58,061 bases of DNA. Origin: Bacteroidales bacterium. Lineage in GTDB: Bacteria > Bacteroidota > Bacteroidia > Bacteroidales > VadinHA17. Both the position numbers and the translations under genes were made by a program. Below, in pieces: positions 26,033 through 35,189 of this stretch. Numbering within the stretch: position 1 is the first letter of the stretch; each line of letters starts with the position of its first letter. The notes under the pieces were generated by a model. The model was not told the DNA's origin. It did no database searches and saw only the letters and a list, made by a program, of their open reading frames with translations. The stretch spans positions 1 to 58,061 of the forward strand of contig JANTGF010000015.1 of the NCBI GenBank assembly GCA_024763075.1, in the 5' to 3' direction.

Positions 26033-28662
26033 TCGATATTTACACTGACTTTAAATCCTGCCATACCGTATTTGCCATTTTCAAAACCTACAACCCCCTC
26101 TACATTTATAAACAGGAAAATGTTGTAAATCCCGTATCCGATCTCAACATAATTTTTGAAATCAGGGGTTGTAAGGTAATTTAACATAATCCCTTCTGTG
26201 ATGAGGGTACGGTTTATCAATGGCAGCCGTTTCAATAATAAACGGTCATTTTCCCAGAAAATAAAACCCTCAAAAAAACTCCTGTTAGTAGCAATGCTGT
26301 AATACGTCAGAAGCCTGAAAGTATTCCGTCTGCTTTTTGACCCCATAAGTATCACAGGATTTGTCGCAAATTGCCTGAAATCAACAAAATAAACCTTTTG
26401 GTTTGTAAGAAATCCACCTCCGTTGAAATTGTACCATAAGCGGTCATTTAATCCGGTTGAAAAGGATTGCTTTAATCCAAACTCAAGATAATCAAAATCT
26501 GCATCTGTTTCTGTCATTTTTCCCAGCCCTTTTTTATATTCCAAACAAAAAGTGGGATACTTGCTACCTGCCGGATATTTTCCGTTTTTTCTAATGTAAT
26601 ATCTCTGCCTGTGGGTATATTTAAGGTGAACAGAAAAAATTGCAGCATCATGGGCTTCTATCAGGGTTGTATCCATATCCGGGTAACCGGGAATATTGGG
26701 TGTAAATTCCTTATCTTTCCAGTTGATAAAAGTGAAATCGGTATGATTCTCCAATGGATATCTTTTGGCATATTCCAGGCCCCCGTTGAAACGAAGACCA
26801 TTTAATATCTCCCGTGAATAAACTAAGGAGATAAAATCTTTTTGATAATATTTTTTGTGGTTCTCCTCTAAAAAGAGAGTGTATATTGTATTAATAAAAA
26901 CAGGCATGCCACTTCCATAGTCTTCCGTTGAATGGCCTCCACCAAGGCTTAGCCTGGACAGGCTGAAAGGATTAAAGGTGTAATTCAACGAAAGGCTGGC
27001 ATCGGGATTCCCCCGTTGAAATGCATAACCAAGAAGGAGATTCGCCATGAAGCTGTGACCTGAAGTATCCCTTAAAGAATAATTAAAGGCCATATCATAT
27101 CTGATTCCGTCCACAGTATTATAAGACCATGAAGACAAATCAAGCAAGCCCGGTATTCCGAATCCACTGCTATACTTTGCACTATCCTTTTTATAAACAT
27201 AGTACTTTCCAAATAATAGATGTTTAAATTTAAATTTACGCCTGGCCATACTTATGGAATCTTTATACGCTTCAGGACTCATCCTTCCGGTAATGGAATC
27301 TTTTTCGGTAAAGCTTTGCTTTTCATCCTCAGAAAGTGGGATGGGGCGTAATTTCTCCCAATATGCAGAATCATTAACTACACTATTCTTTTCAAGCCTG
27401 ACTCTTTCCTTAATCTCCAGAGGCTCAGGGGGTAAAGAACGCTTTGCCTCTTTTTGTACTAATTTCTGCAATTTTTGCATTTCCCGGTTTGAGAGATCTT
27501 CTTTCTCATTGAGCTCCTGAATTTTCTTTTTTTGCTTAATCTCCCGTGCAGTCTTTTTGTTTTCCAATGTATCTTTTTCGATCTGACTGTAAATATTCAG
27601 GTCTTCAATCTGCTCCTCCCGCATCTTACTCAGAATGGTATGATCAAGATTTGGGTTAAGCTTAATTTTATAGTCACTTATAGAAGCAACATATTTATAT
27701 CCGATATCAAAACCAAGACCTTTAAACTTAATGTCAAAATCCAGACTAACCGGCATCCAGACATTTGCATCCACCGGTGCATAGACCTGATGCATGGCCG
27801 CATCGGTCATCGTAACCCTTATGTGGAGATCGGCACTGTGAATATTCCAGTAATCTTCCGCAATGTAAATATAGCCCCAGAAAACATCTTTTCCTTTCCG
27901 CCTGGGTATCACCTTGATTTTATTGATGGTACGACCCTGATCATCAAACACACCTTCCAGTTTAAAACGATAGGTTTGAAATGCATTCTTATCAAAGGGA
28001 GAGATCACACCATACTCCGATGTCTGATAAAGATTGTTCGTGATCATTTCCATTGGGGAGGTATTGTTATCCTCCCCGCTGGAGCGCATTGAAATGACTT
28101 TTTGATCCAGTTTATCGGGCAATTCGAAATGCACCTCACTCAAACTTTCCATCACAAAGGGTTTTTTGACCTTAATTCCCTCCTTTTTCAATTGCTTTTT
28201 CACAAACCGGGGAACTTTATTTATGATCCCCGATCCTTTCAGATAAACTTTACTGGTATATTCCGAAACCTGATTTCTATAGTAGGGTGCAAAAGCGATT
28301 GCCCTGCGCATCACATAATAAGCAGGATCTTCACCGGATGCCAGAATTTTTACTTCTTTGATATGCAGGTTCTGAGGCTGCAGAATTATGTCAAGCTCAG
28401 TGAACCCGGAACTCACCACAATTTTATGCGATTGCGTTTCAAAACCAAGGTACGTAAATTGCACCAACCATTTACCTTCAGGTAATTTCAGTTCATAATA
28501 TCCTTCCAGGTTGGACGCTGTCCCTTTTTTCAAATCCGGCACATAAATATTTGAAAAAGAAACGGCATTGCCTGATGCATTGGTAATCCGGCCTTTAATC
28601 CCCTGCCCGTTTAGCCGAGTGGATTGAATTAAAACTAGAATGATTATGGTAATTATTCTCAA
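26029..28662 (-). CDS. DUF5686 and carboxypeptidase-like regulatory domain outer membrane protein
   Basis: The 877-residue product has a signal peptide followed by a CarboxypepD_reg-like beta-sandwich domain (residues about 19-105: IKGRITNASGNAVSFSNIYV, then GTASNLEGYYELKLP). The rest is the DUF5686 region, which ends in many aromatic-rich beta strands typical of an outer membrane barrel. The family is common in Bacteroidota and its function is unknown; the domain order resembles TonB-dependent proteins without the plug. It stands alone on the minus strand, with a MITE-like element starting 15 bases upstream of its start codon. Confidence 0.88.
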   Translation of the reverse strand: MRIITIIILVLIQSTRLNGQGIKGRITNASGNAVSFSNIYVPDLKKGTASNLEGYYELKLPEGKWLVQFTYLGFETQSHKIVVSSGFTELDIILQPQNLHIKEVKILASGEDPAYYVMRRAIAFAPYYRNQVSEYTSKVYLKGSGIINKVPRFVKKQLKKEGIKVKKPFVMESLSEVHFELPDKLDQKVISMRSSGEDNNTSPMEMITNNLYQTSEYGVISPFDKNAFQTYRFKLEGVFDDQGRTINKIKVIPRRKGKDVFWGYIYIAEDYWNIHSADLHIRVTMTDAAMHQVYAPVDANVWMPVSLDFDIKFKGLGFDIGYKYVASISDYKIKLNPNLDHTILSKMREEQIEDLNIYSQIEKDTLENKKTAREIKQKKKIQELNEKEDLSNREMQKLQKLVQKEAKRSLPPEPLEIKERVRLEKNSVVNDSAYWEKLRPIPLSEDEKQSFTEKDSITGRMSPEAYKDSISMARRKFKFKHLLFGKYYVYKKDSAKYSSGFGIPGLLDLSSWSYNTVDGIRYDMAFNYSLRDTSGHSFMANLLLGYAFQRGNPDASLSLNYTFNPFSLSRLSLGGGHSTEDYGSGMPVFINTIYTLFLEENHKKYYQKDFISLVYSREILNGLRFNGGLEYAKRYPLENHTDFTFINWKDKEFTPNIPGYPDMDTTLIEAHDAAIFSVHLKYTHRQRYYIRKNGKYPAGSKYPTFCLEYKKGLGKMTETDADFDYLEFGLKQSFSTGLNDRLWYNFNGGGFLTNQKVYFVDFRQFATNPVILMGSKSRRNTFRLLTYYSIATNRSFFEGFIFWENDRLLLKRLPLINRTLITEGIMLNYLTTPDFKNYVEIGYGIYNIFLFINVEGVVGFENGKYGMAGFKVSVNID

Positions 28663-28676
28663 ATGGATATTATTTA

Positions 28677-28900
28677 GGGTTTGCTGAAAAAAACTTAAAT
28701 TTCATATAATCAATTGGATAAAAGTACCTATTTCATTTCAAATGCAAGGTTTACTATAAATTTTTACTAAAAACCTTGTATTTTTTATATTGTTAGCCCA
28801 TAACACACCATCTACTTCATTGCTACGGCTCGCAGTATATCTATACAGCTTCACCTTGCAGCTTTGTATATGGCATGTTCTGGACTTTTTCAGCAAGCCC
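28677..28900. mobile_element. MITE-like element, copy A
   Basis: The 224-bp segment is bounded by 15-bp inverted repeats: GGGTTTGCTGAAAAA at 28677-28691 and TTTTTCAGCAAGCCC at 28886-28900, one mismatch. It has no transposase gene. It shares its ends and diverged interior sequence (CATAACACACCATCTACTTC region) with copy B at 36930-37149. This is the only content of the 400-base gap between DUF5686 and the dipeptidase gene apart from about 160 bases of AT-rich sequence. Confidence 0.75.
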
Positions 28901-29062
28901 AATTTAGACAGGTCCCGGAAATATGAATAATCATTTCTCTTCTGTGTAACTTCCACAAATATATGTAATTGCAGAACAGATTTGAATTAAAGAATGGTTA
29001 ATATTTGTTAATACAGGTTAAATATGTCAATAATATATTAACTAACATATAATAAACCGGAA

Positions 29063-29731
29063 TTAATGTATATCCTTAAACTGAATATTCTCAATGCGGT
29101 ATGATCTCCAGTCTTTATAATCAAAATGCCACCATTCAAATTTATAGACTGTAAATCCATTCGCTTCCATATTGCTTCTTAACAGATCCCTCATCCGCCG
29201 CTGTTCTTCTGTGCCTCCCTCATAATCAGGATAGGATCGCTCACTCATTTCATCAAATTCCCCGGGCATCTGAACGGTTTTACCAGAAGCAAGATCATAC
29301 AGGCTTAGGTCAATTGCACATCCCCTGTTATGTCTTGAACCTTTCCCGGGGTCTGCTACAAATTTCTTTTTCTCTTTCGGGGTGATATCCCAAAAAAATT
29401 TGGTCACACACCAGGGGCGATACCCATCAAAAATAACCAGGCCGTATCCGAGAGGTTTTAAATCTCTGTTCACTTTAACAAGGGCCTCCGCTGCGGGACG
29501 CTGCAAAAAAGCTCTTGCCTCCTTATAAACAGGTCTGCCAGTAAAGTTATTGTTTGTGGCATAACGGATATCCAGTTTAATAGTTGAATCCAGCCTGATC
29601 AGTTCCACCAGATCAGATTCTTTAAAAGTACCTTTTTCCTGTGGAGGTTTCGTTGTGCAACTCTCCATGAAAAAGATAAAAATGAGGATAAGAATCCAGT
29701 CTGTATTTAATTTAATTCCAAAGGATTTCAT
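29063..29731 (-). CDS. D-alanyl-D-alanine dipeptidase, VanX/DdpX type (M15 family)
   Basis: The 222-residue lipoprotein-like product (hydrophobic start, Cys25 in FMESCTT) carries the zinc dipeptidase motifs SRHNRGCAIDLSL (His134, Asp141) and EWWHFDY (catalytic Glu199, His202). FDGYRPW supplies the substrate Arg. It should cleave D-Ala-D-Ala in the periplasm, for cell-wall recycling or nutrition. The VanX name refers to the fold: there are no VanH or VanA neighbours, so glycopeptide resistance is not implied. Confidence 0.9.
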   Translation of the reverse strand: MKSFGIKLNTDWILILIFIFFMESCTTKPPQEKGTFKESDLVELIRLDSTIKLDIRYATNNNFTGRPVYKEARAFLQRPAAEALVKVNRDLKPLGYGLVIFDGYRPWCVTKFFWDITPKEKKKFVADPGKGSRHNRGCAIDLSLYDLASGKTVQMPGEFDEMSERSYPDYEGGTEEQRRMRDLLRSNMEANGFTVYKFEWWHFDYKDWRSYRIENIQFKDIH

Positions 29732-29763
29732 AAAAGTGTAGGTTTTAATAAAAGTGGCAATAA

Positions 29764-30228
29764 TTAATATTCCAAAAAATATTTTACATACTCATTCTCC
29801 GATTTCTTAATCTGTTCCACGGTTCCTGTTTCCACAATTTCCCCATCATTCAATACTACAACTTTATCGGCAATGGAGAATGCTTCTTTATGATCATGGT
29901 TCACATAAATAATCGTAAGGTCGAAATACTGTTTTAATTTTTTAATGTGATCCAGTATTTTTCTTTTCAGCTTTACATCCAGATTTGCCAGAGGCTCATC
30001 CATAAGAAGTATTTCCGGTTTAAGTACCAGAGATCTTGCAATGGCAACCAGTTGCTGTTGCCCACCTGATAACTGATGGGGATATTTTTGTCCATGTTCC
30101 TGAAAACCAAAAAATCCAAGCATTTCATACACTGTTTCCTTTACCTTACTTTCCTTTCGCTCTTTCAATCCGAATGCGATGTTTTTATACACTGTAAAAT
30201 GCAGCCAGAGAGCCAGATCCTGAAAAAT
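29764..30228 (-). pseudogene. 3' remnant of an iron/sulfate-type ABC transporter ATPase (Walker A lost)
   Basis: Reading from 30228 the frame gives IFQDLALWLHFTVYKNIAFG, which is the Q-loop region of an FbpC/PotA-type ATPase. It continues through the signature LSGGQQQLVAIARSL, Walker B ILLMDEPLANLD and the H-loop VNHDHKEA to a normal C terminus. Everything before the Q-loop, including Walker A, is missing, and upstream the same frame hits a stop at once. An ATG at 30192 could still start a 142-residue fragment, but it cannot bind ATP properly. It is joined directly to the 5' part of a substrate-binding protein gene, so an internal operon deletion is the likely cause. Confidence 0.85.
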
Positions 30229-30460
30229 CTAATTCCTTTTCAGCAATCAGTCGGTTCAAAACACCGGTAGATTTAGTCTCCTCCGTGTCATATACAGCTT
30301 TCACTCTGATACCTGTTTCTTTTTCATATTCTTTTAAAACCGGCTCTGAAAATTTTTGGTCAACACTTGTGTGAACCACTACCTCATCTGAATTCTGGTT
30401 ACACCCGGATGAAATAAATACAATAAAGATTGCAATTAAATGAATTAGAATTTTCATCAT
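30185..30460 (-). pseudogene. 5' remnant of an ABC transporter substrate-binding lipoprotein
   Basis: The first 75 codons are intact: a lipoprotein signal peptide (SSGC, Cys20), then VVVHTSVDQKFSEPVLKEYE and VKAVYDTEETKSTGVLNRLIAEK. These are the N terminus of an FbpA-like iron/thiamine-type binding protein (family length about 330). After codon 75 the frame reads 16 unrelated residues and stops, because the DNA is now the ATPase gene in another frame. The rest of the binding protein and the permease gene are gone. The first 232 bases are the real remnant. Confidence 0.82.
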
Positions 30461-30561
30461 TCTTTTTTCTATTAAATTTCAAATTATTCGTGCAACTTCA
30501 AATATATTGGTATTTTTTTATTCTACCTGAGGTATTATCACTGAAACAATTATGAATCCTT

Positions 30562-30819
30562 TTATTGAAGAATAAAATGTTTATAGGGAAGAACAACTTT
30601 TCGTAAATCTTCATGAAAGTCTGCAATTTTTATTTTTTTAAAACTTGGTTTTATTGACGGATTATAATAATACTCAAACAGACTATAACCCTTATTAATA
30701 CAAAAATCAATATAATCATCCGAAACAATCTCAGAAATATTATATTTCTGAGCTGAAAAATTTCTTAATTTAAGCTTTGAAACAATTTTTAATTCCAACA
30801 AACTATTCCTGAAAAACAA
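30562..30819 (-). CDS. Small hypothetical protein, 85 residues
   Basis: An ATG-initiated frame encodes 85 residues that I do not recognise. The sequence is basic and aromatic (YSLFEYYYNPSIKPSFKKIKI) and has no signal peptide or membrane span. It lies in a region of decay between the ABC transporter remnant and a lone MITE-like end at 30924-30938, so it may be a surviving fragment of a larger gene rather than a functional one. Confidence 0.35.
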   Translation of the reverse strand: MFFRNSLLELKIVSKLKLRNFSAQKYNISEIVSDDYIDFCINKGYSLFEYYYNPSIKPSFKKIKIADFHEDLRKVVLPYKHFILQ

Positions 30820-30923
30820 GATGCAAAACTACCAAATGTATCCTGATAAATGCAAAATACAACAATAATCTCAACCATCATTTTTAGAAAGAATCTCAAC
30901 CCGTTAATTCTATCGATTTTGTA

Positions 30924-30938
30924 TTTTTCAGCAAACCC
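30924..30938. repeat. Solo terminal repeat of the MITE-like family
   Basis: TTTTTCAGCAAACCC is the exact reverse complement of the left end GGGTTTGCTGAAAAA found at 28677 and 36930. No matching left end lies within 400 bases, so this is a lone end left by deletion or a decayed copy. Confidence 0.55.
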
Positions 30939-31002
30939 AAATTAATTTTGGAGAAATTAGAATTCATCTTCCTTTTCCAAAATAGAAGTAAACCCACAAA
31001 CT

Positions 31003-32046
31003 CTAATTATTGGTATTGATCAGGTTATACAACTCATCCAGGTTTGGTGCCAGAATAATTTCAGTTCTCCGGTTTTTCTGTCTGGCTTCAGGGGTATTTG
31101 CCGGATCAACAGGAAAAAACTCCCCTCTTCCGGCAGCAGTGACTCTTTTTGGATTAATTGTAGAATTATCAAGTAATAACTTAACAATTGTGGTGGCTCT
31201 TTTCACACTAAGGTCCCAGTTATCTTCAATGGGTCCATCGGAGCTACGGTAAGGAACATTATCGGTATGTCCTTCAATCATTATATTAATATCCGGATGT
31301 TGTTCCAATACCCTTGCAATTTTCCCGATGGCCTGCTCGCCTCTTGCATCAACCTTATAACTCCCCGATTTAAATAATAATTTTTCATCCATAGAAACAT
31401 AAATATTCCCGTTTTTCTGAGTAATTGTCAAGCCGTCATTTTCAAAACCCATTAAAGCTTTGGAAACCTTTCTTTTCAGGTCATTCATCATCTCATCTTT
31501 TTCATTCAGCATTTTTTCAAGCTCGAGAAGACGGGCATTTCTTTTATCCACTTCATATTGCAGCTCATCCAGCGCCCGCTTTTTCTCATCCATCACACGG
31601 CTCATCTCCCTGAGTTTATCTTCCCTGGCCTGCAACTCATCCTGCGTTGTCTGCAATTGCTTCAACAACCGCCTGGTTTCCCTGTTATTTCCTTTTACCA
31701 GGCTTGCCTGAGCCTGTTGCATCTCATAATAACCCCTTTTCATGATCTGATATTCCTTTTGCAAATGATCAAGTTCCTGGGTCAGGGCTGATTTTTCCCT
31801 TTTTAAAGCTTCCAGTTCATCTTTCATTTTAGCAAGCTGAGATGAAATTTCCGTATTCTCAACCGTAAGCTTATCATTCAATCCTACCAGACTGTCTCTT
31901 TCACTTTGCAATCTTTCTTTCTGTGACTGAACTTCCCTGAATTGTTTTGAGCTGACACAAGAAAAATTAAGGGAAATTAAAAAGATAAAAAATACAAAAG
32001 CTGTCACTTTAAATAAGGGATCGTTATTCGTTTTAATTATATGCAT
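31003..32046 (-). CDS. OmpA-family lipoprotein with long coiled coil
   Basis: The 347-residue product has a lipoprotein signal peptide (SLNFSC). A coiled coil of about 170 residues follows (heptad-rich in Leu, Glu, Lys and Gln, about residues 38-205), then an OmpA/MotB-like domain. That domain (residues about 215-335) holds the peptidoglycan-binding motifs GHTDNVPY, NWDLSVKRATTIVKLLL and RRTEIILAP. It should link the outer membrane to the cell wall through a long periplasmic arm. It is monocistronic and divergent from dxs across 238 bases. Confidence 0.9.
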   Translation of the reverse strand: MHIIKTNNDPLFKVTAFVFFIFLISLNFSCVSSKQFREVQSQKERLQSERDSLVGLNDKLTVENTEISSQLAKMKDELEALKREKSALTQELDHLQKEYQIMKRGYYEMQQAQASLVKGNNRETRRLLKQLQTTQDELQAREDKLREMSRVMDEKKRALDELQYEVDKRNARLLELEKMLNEKDEMMNDLKRKVSKALMGFENDGLTITQKNGNIYVSMDEKLLFKSGSYKVDARGEQAIGKIARVLEQHPDINIMIEGHTDNVPYRSSDGPIEDNWDLSVKRATTIVKLLLDNSTINPKRVTAAGRGEFFPVDPANTPEARQKNRRTEIILAPNLDELYNLINTNN

Positions 32047-32213
32047 AATTTATTTGTATTTATAAATAAGATCGTCTTGTTATTAAACTTTTAAGAGGCC
32101 CCTTCCTGCTGAAACCCCATTGAGTTTCCCGATAAACTCAGGCTTTCCGGATAATAGCTACAAATATATAAAACCTGATGGATTTATGATTTCAGAGAAG
32201 TTATAAATATTTG

Positions 32214-32221
32214 TATCTTTG
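32214..32221 (+). promoter_or_regulatory. Putative -7 element of the dxs promoter
   Basis: TATCTTTG exactly matches the Bacteroidota -7 consensus, about 64 bases before the dxs start. A clear -33 TTG is not visible. Confidence 0.55.
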
Positions 32222-32284
32222 CAGGCAGATTACCGTAGATATAACCGGAGTTTACATACAGACTCTATTATAGTTGCCCTTTAA

Positions 32285-34207
32285 GTGACGGAAAATAATT
32301 TCAACATATTAAATCACATTTCAGGACCTGAAGACCTGAAGAAGCTGAAACCCGAAGAGTTAATCCTGCTTAGTAAGGAATTGCGTGATTTTATCATTGA
32401 TGTGGTGAGCTCCAACACCGGGCATCTGGGTGCAAGCCTTGGGGTGGTTGAACTAACCGTAGCCCTGCATTATGTTTTTAACACACCTTATGATCAGGTA
32501 GTCTGGGATGTCGGGCACCAGGCTTACGGACATAAAATTTTGACAGGCCGCCGGGATACTTTCCATACAAACCGGAAATTTAAAGGCATTAGTGGTTTCC
32601 CCAACCGGAGTGAAAGTGAATTTGATGCCTTTGGAGTGGGCCATTCATCTACCTCCATTTCTGCTGCGCTGGGTATGGCTGTGGCTGCAATGAATAATAA
32701 AGAAGACCGTCAGATCATTTCCGTAATCGGTGATGGTGCTATGACTGCCGGACTGGCTTTTGAAGGTTTGAACAATGCCGGAATACAAAACACCAATATT
32801 CTGGTAATTCTTAATGATAACGGAATTGCCATTGACCCTAATGTTGGCGCACTGAAAGAATACCTCCTGGATATTACAACGTCTCCTACCTATAACCGGT
32901 TTAAAGACGATGTCTGGAATATTCTGGGAAAAGTCAGTAAGCTGGCTCCCAAAACCCGTTCTTTGCTCCAGCAACTGGAACATGGCCTTAAAAGCACCTT
33001 GTTAAAGCAAAGTAATCTTTTTGAATCACTGAATTTCAGGTATTTCGGACCGGTTGACGGACATGATGTAGTTCATCTTACACAGGTACTAAAGGACCTC
33101 AAGAACATTCCAGGCCCAAAGCTATTGCATTGTCTTACTACCAAAGGTAAAGGATTTAAGCAAGCGGAACTCCACCAGACTACCTTTCATGCTCCCGGAA
33201 AATTTGACAAACAAACAGGAGAAATATTCAAAGTTAAATATGACAAACCTGTTCCACCCAAATATCAGGAGGTGTTTGGGCATACTATTGTAGATCTCGC
33301 AAAGAAAAATAAAAAGATCATTGGGATCACCCCGGCCATGCTGGTTGGATCTTCGCTGAATATCATGCAAAAAGAATTTCCGGAACGTACTTTTGATGTG
33401 GGAATTGCCGAACAACATGCCGTCACATTTTCAGCCGGACTGGCAACCCAGAATTTTCTTCCTTTTTGTAATATTTATTCCAGTTTTATTCAAAGAGCCT
33501 ACGACCAGGTGATCCATGATGTTGCCCTGCAAAACCTGGATGTGGTCTTTTGTCTTGACAGAGCCGGACTGGTAGGAGACGATGGTGCTACACATCATGG
33601 AGCATACGATCTCGCTTTTTTCAGGTCGATTCCGAACATGACCATTTCAGCTCCCATGGATGAAATTGAACTCCGGAACCTTATGTACACTGCTCAGTTG
33701 GGCGGTAAAGGGCCCTTTTCAATTCGTTATCCCCGTGGGCGTGGAGTATATGCAAACTGGCAAAAATCATTTAAAGAAATTGAGATCGGAAAAGGCAGAC
33801 AGATTTCAAAAGGAGACGACATTGCAATTTTATCCATCGGCCATGCCGGAAATCTTGTTAAAGAAGCTGTGGCCCGACTGAATGAGGATCACGTGGAAGT
33901 CACACATTTTGATATGCGCTTTTTAAAACCAATTGATGAAAACATATTGCATAAAGTAGGAAGGAAATTCAAGCAGGTAATAACCGTTGAAGATGGAACA
34001 ACCGTTGGCGGGCTGGGCAGTACGGTACTGGAATTCTTTTCCGATAAAGGCTATTCTGCAAGGGTATTCAGGCTGGGTATTCCTGATAAATTTGTGGAAC
34101 ACGGCACACAAACGGAGCTTTACAAAGAGTGCGGATTCGATCCGGAGAGCATTTATAAACTGGTTCTTAAGCTGATTGGTTCAACCATTCTATCCAATGT
34201 GAGCTAA
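32285..34207 (+). CDS. dxs: 1-deoxy-D-xylulose-5-phosphate synthase
   Basis: DXS condenses pyruvate and glyceraldehyde-3-phosphate using thiamine diphosphate, the first step of the MEP isoprenoid pathway. The 640-residue length is standard. Motifs include SSNTGHLGASLGVVELTVALH, the ThDP site GDGAMTAGLAFEGLNNAG and NDNGIAIDPNVG, then DVGIAEQHAVTFSAGLA with the catalytic Glu, and FCLDRAGLVGDDGATHHG. GTG at 32285 is the first usable start because an in-frame TAA precedes it directly. A corA tail follows 47 bases after the stop. Confidence 0.98.
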   Translation: MTENNFNILNHISGPEDLKKLKPEELILLSKELRDFIIDVVSSNTGHLGASLGVVELTVALHYVFNTPYDQVVWDVGHQAYGHKILTGRRDTFHTNRKFKGISGFPNRSESEFDAFGVGHSSTSISAALGMAVAAMNNKEDRQIISVIGDGAMTAGLAFEGLNNAGIQNTNILVILNDNGIAIDPNVGALKEYLLDITTSPTYNRFKDDVWNILGKVSKLAPKTRSLLQQLEHGLKSTLLKQSNLFESLNFRYFGPVDGHDVVHLTQVLKDLKNIPGPKLLHCLTTKGKGFKQAELHQTTFHAPGKFDKQTGEIFKVKYDKPVPPKYQEVFGHTIVDLAKKNKKIIGITPAMLVGSSLNIMQKEFPERTFDVGIAEQHAVTFSAGLATQNFLPFCNIYSSFIQRAYDQVIHDVALQNLDVVFCLDRAGLVGDDGATHHGAYDLAFFRSIPNMTISAPMDEIELRNLMYTAQLGGKGPFSIRYPRGRGVYANWQKSFKEIEIGKGRQISKGDDIAILSIGHAGNLVKEAVARLNEDHVEVTHFDMRFLKPIDENILHKVGRKFKQVITVEDGTTVGGLGSTVLEFFSDKGYSARVFRLGIPDKFVEHGTQTELYKECGFDPESIYKLVLKLIGSTILSNVS

Positions 34208-34253
34208 CATTCATCAGGGGTTCATCTTTCTCTGTCACTTATATTTTAAATTT

Positions 34254-34358
34254 ATGCCCGAACTAGAATGGAAATGGGGCTATCTGGCCATGTGGAGTTT
34301 ATTTATTTTAATCCCTGTTTCGCTGCTGATCTATTTTAAGAGAAAGAATTGGTTGTAA
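34254..34358 (+). pseudogene. corA 3' remnant (last membrane helix of a CorA magnesium transporter)
   Basis: The 34 codons read MPELEWKWGYLAMWSLFILI and then a membrane helix ending FKRKNWL and a stop. This matches the conserved CorA C terminus: the MPE(L)xWKxGY loop after GMN, the second transmembrane helix, then a basic KRKxWL end. The preceding GMN motif and the first 280 or so residues are absent. The in-frame codons between the dxs stop and this point do not resemble CorA except possibly the last few. A deletion between dxs and corA is the simplest explanation. Confidence 0.7.
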
Positions 34359-34386
34359 AACCATAAAATCCCTTATGCCCAGGAAT

Positions 34387-34523
34387 AACATTTCCATTCC
34401 GGCGCTGCAAAGTACTATTCTTCAACCAGGCATTTCATTGCGCCGGGTTTTCGTGTTAATAAATCAAACCCCGACTTGAAAGTCGGGGCTAAATTAATTT
34501 GCCCTTACAGGGCGGAATATAAT
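34387..34523. repeat. Palindromic repeat family A, copy 1
   Basis: This copy of about 137 bp is nearly identical to 34844-34982. It contains two hairpins: CCCCGACTTGAAAGTCGGGG (34469-34488) and GCCCTTACAGGGC (34501-34513). Hairpins spaced like this resemble REP-type elements. No RAYT transposase is in the window. Confidence 0.8.
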
Positions 34524-34661
34524 AAATATGTCATTTTTACAGGTAAAGATTCTATGACTATCGGGCGTAATATACCGGAAATTTTAGTACCCTGAGCCTG
34601 TTCTCCAGGAGGATCCAAGTGGGAGAAGGGCACTATATGAAAGCAACACCAAATCACGTGT

Positions 34662-34754
34662 AAATTCCCCTCCTTTTTCAAGGAGGGGTGTCATGACGTA
34701 CTCAGTAATGACGGGAAGGTCCGGCCCATGCGCAGGCGAGTTATCCCACCCACC
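34662..34754. repeat. Palindromic repeat family B, copy 1
   Basis: About 93 bp, repeated at 35100-35189. It starts with a strong hairpin (CCCCTCCTT, TTTC loop, AAGGAGGGG), followed by conserved unpaired sequence with GTCATGAC and CCATGCGCAGGC. Confidence 0.75.
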
Positions 34755-34843
34755 ACCGCTACCGCGCGAATCTTTCGTGTGGTATTGCTCCATATACCAC
34801 ACGCCGAATCGTCCGGCGACGAATCTGGATGTTACAACTAAAA

Positions 34844-34982
34844 AACATTTTCATTCCGGCGCTGCAAAGTACTATTCTTCAGCCAGGCTTTTCATTGCAC
34901 CGGTCCTTCGTGTTAATAAATATCAAACCCCGACTTGAAAGTCGGGGCTAAATTATTGTGCCCTTACAGGGCGGAATATAAT
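34844..34982. repeat. Palindromic repeat family A, copy 2
   Basis: Second copy of the family A repeat in the same orientation. Both hairpins are intact (CCCCGACTTGAAAGTCGGGG and CCCTTACAGGG). A few substitutions and a small length change separate it from copy 1. Confidence 0.8.
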
Positions 34983-35099
34983 CCTGATATCCCAAGGATA
35001 TCGCGCGAATCCTTTTGCGTAATAACAGAATAAGTATTTTTTATTAGAAAGTTATTTCCATTTAAAGTTATCACCAAACCCAGGCATATCAAGTATCAA

Positions 35100-35189
35100 T
35101 TTCCCTCCTTTTTTAAGGAGGGGTGTCATGACAGAGTACGTCATGACGGGGAGGTCTGGCCCATGCGCAGGCCAGTTATCCCACCCACT
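35100..35189. repeat. Palindromic repeat family B, copy 2
   Basis: Second copy of family B in the same orientation. It shares the CCTCCTTTTTTAAGGAGG hairpin and the downstream TGACGGG and CCCATGCGCAGGC blocks, with scattered differences from copy 1. Confidence 0.75.

Noticed and set aside
28738-28956. A 72-codon frame on the minus strand upstream of DUF5686
   Set aside because: It lies mostly inside MITE copy A, has no recognisable domain and is not preserved in copy B.
29063-29731. Glycopeptide resistance locus because of the VanX-like enzyme
   Set aside because: There is no VanH, VanA/B or VanRS gene nearby; DdpX-type dipeptidases are common in ordinary bacteria.
34584-34938. Short frames between dxs and the aldehyde dehydrogenase gene
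   Set aside because: They are read through the palindromic repeats and have no protein-like features.
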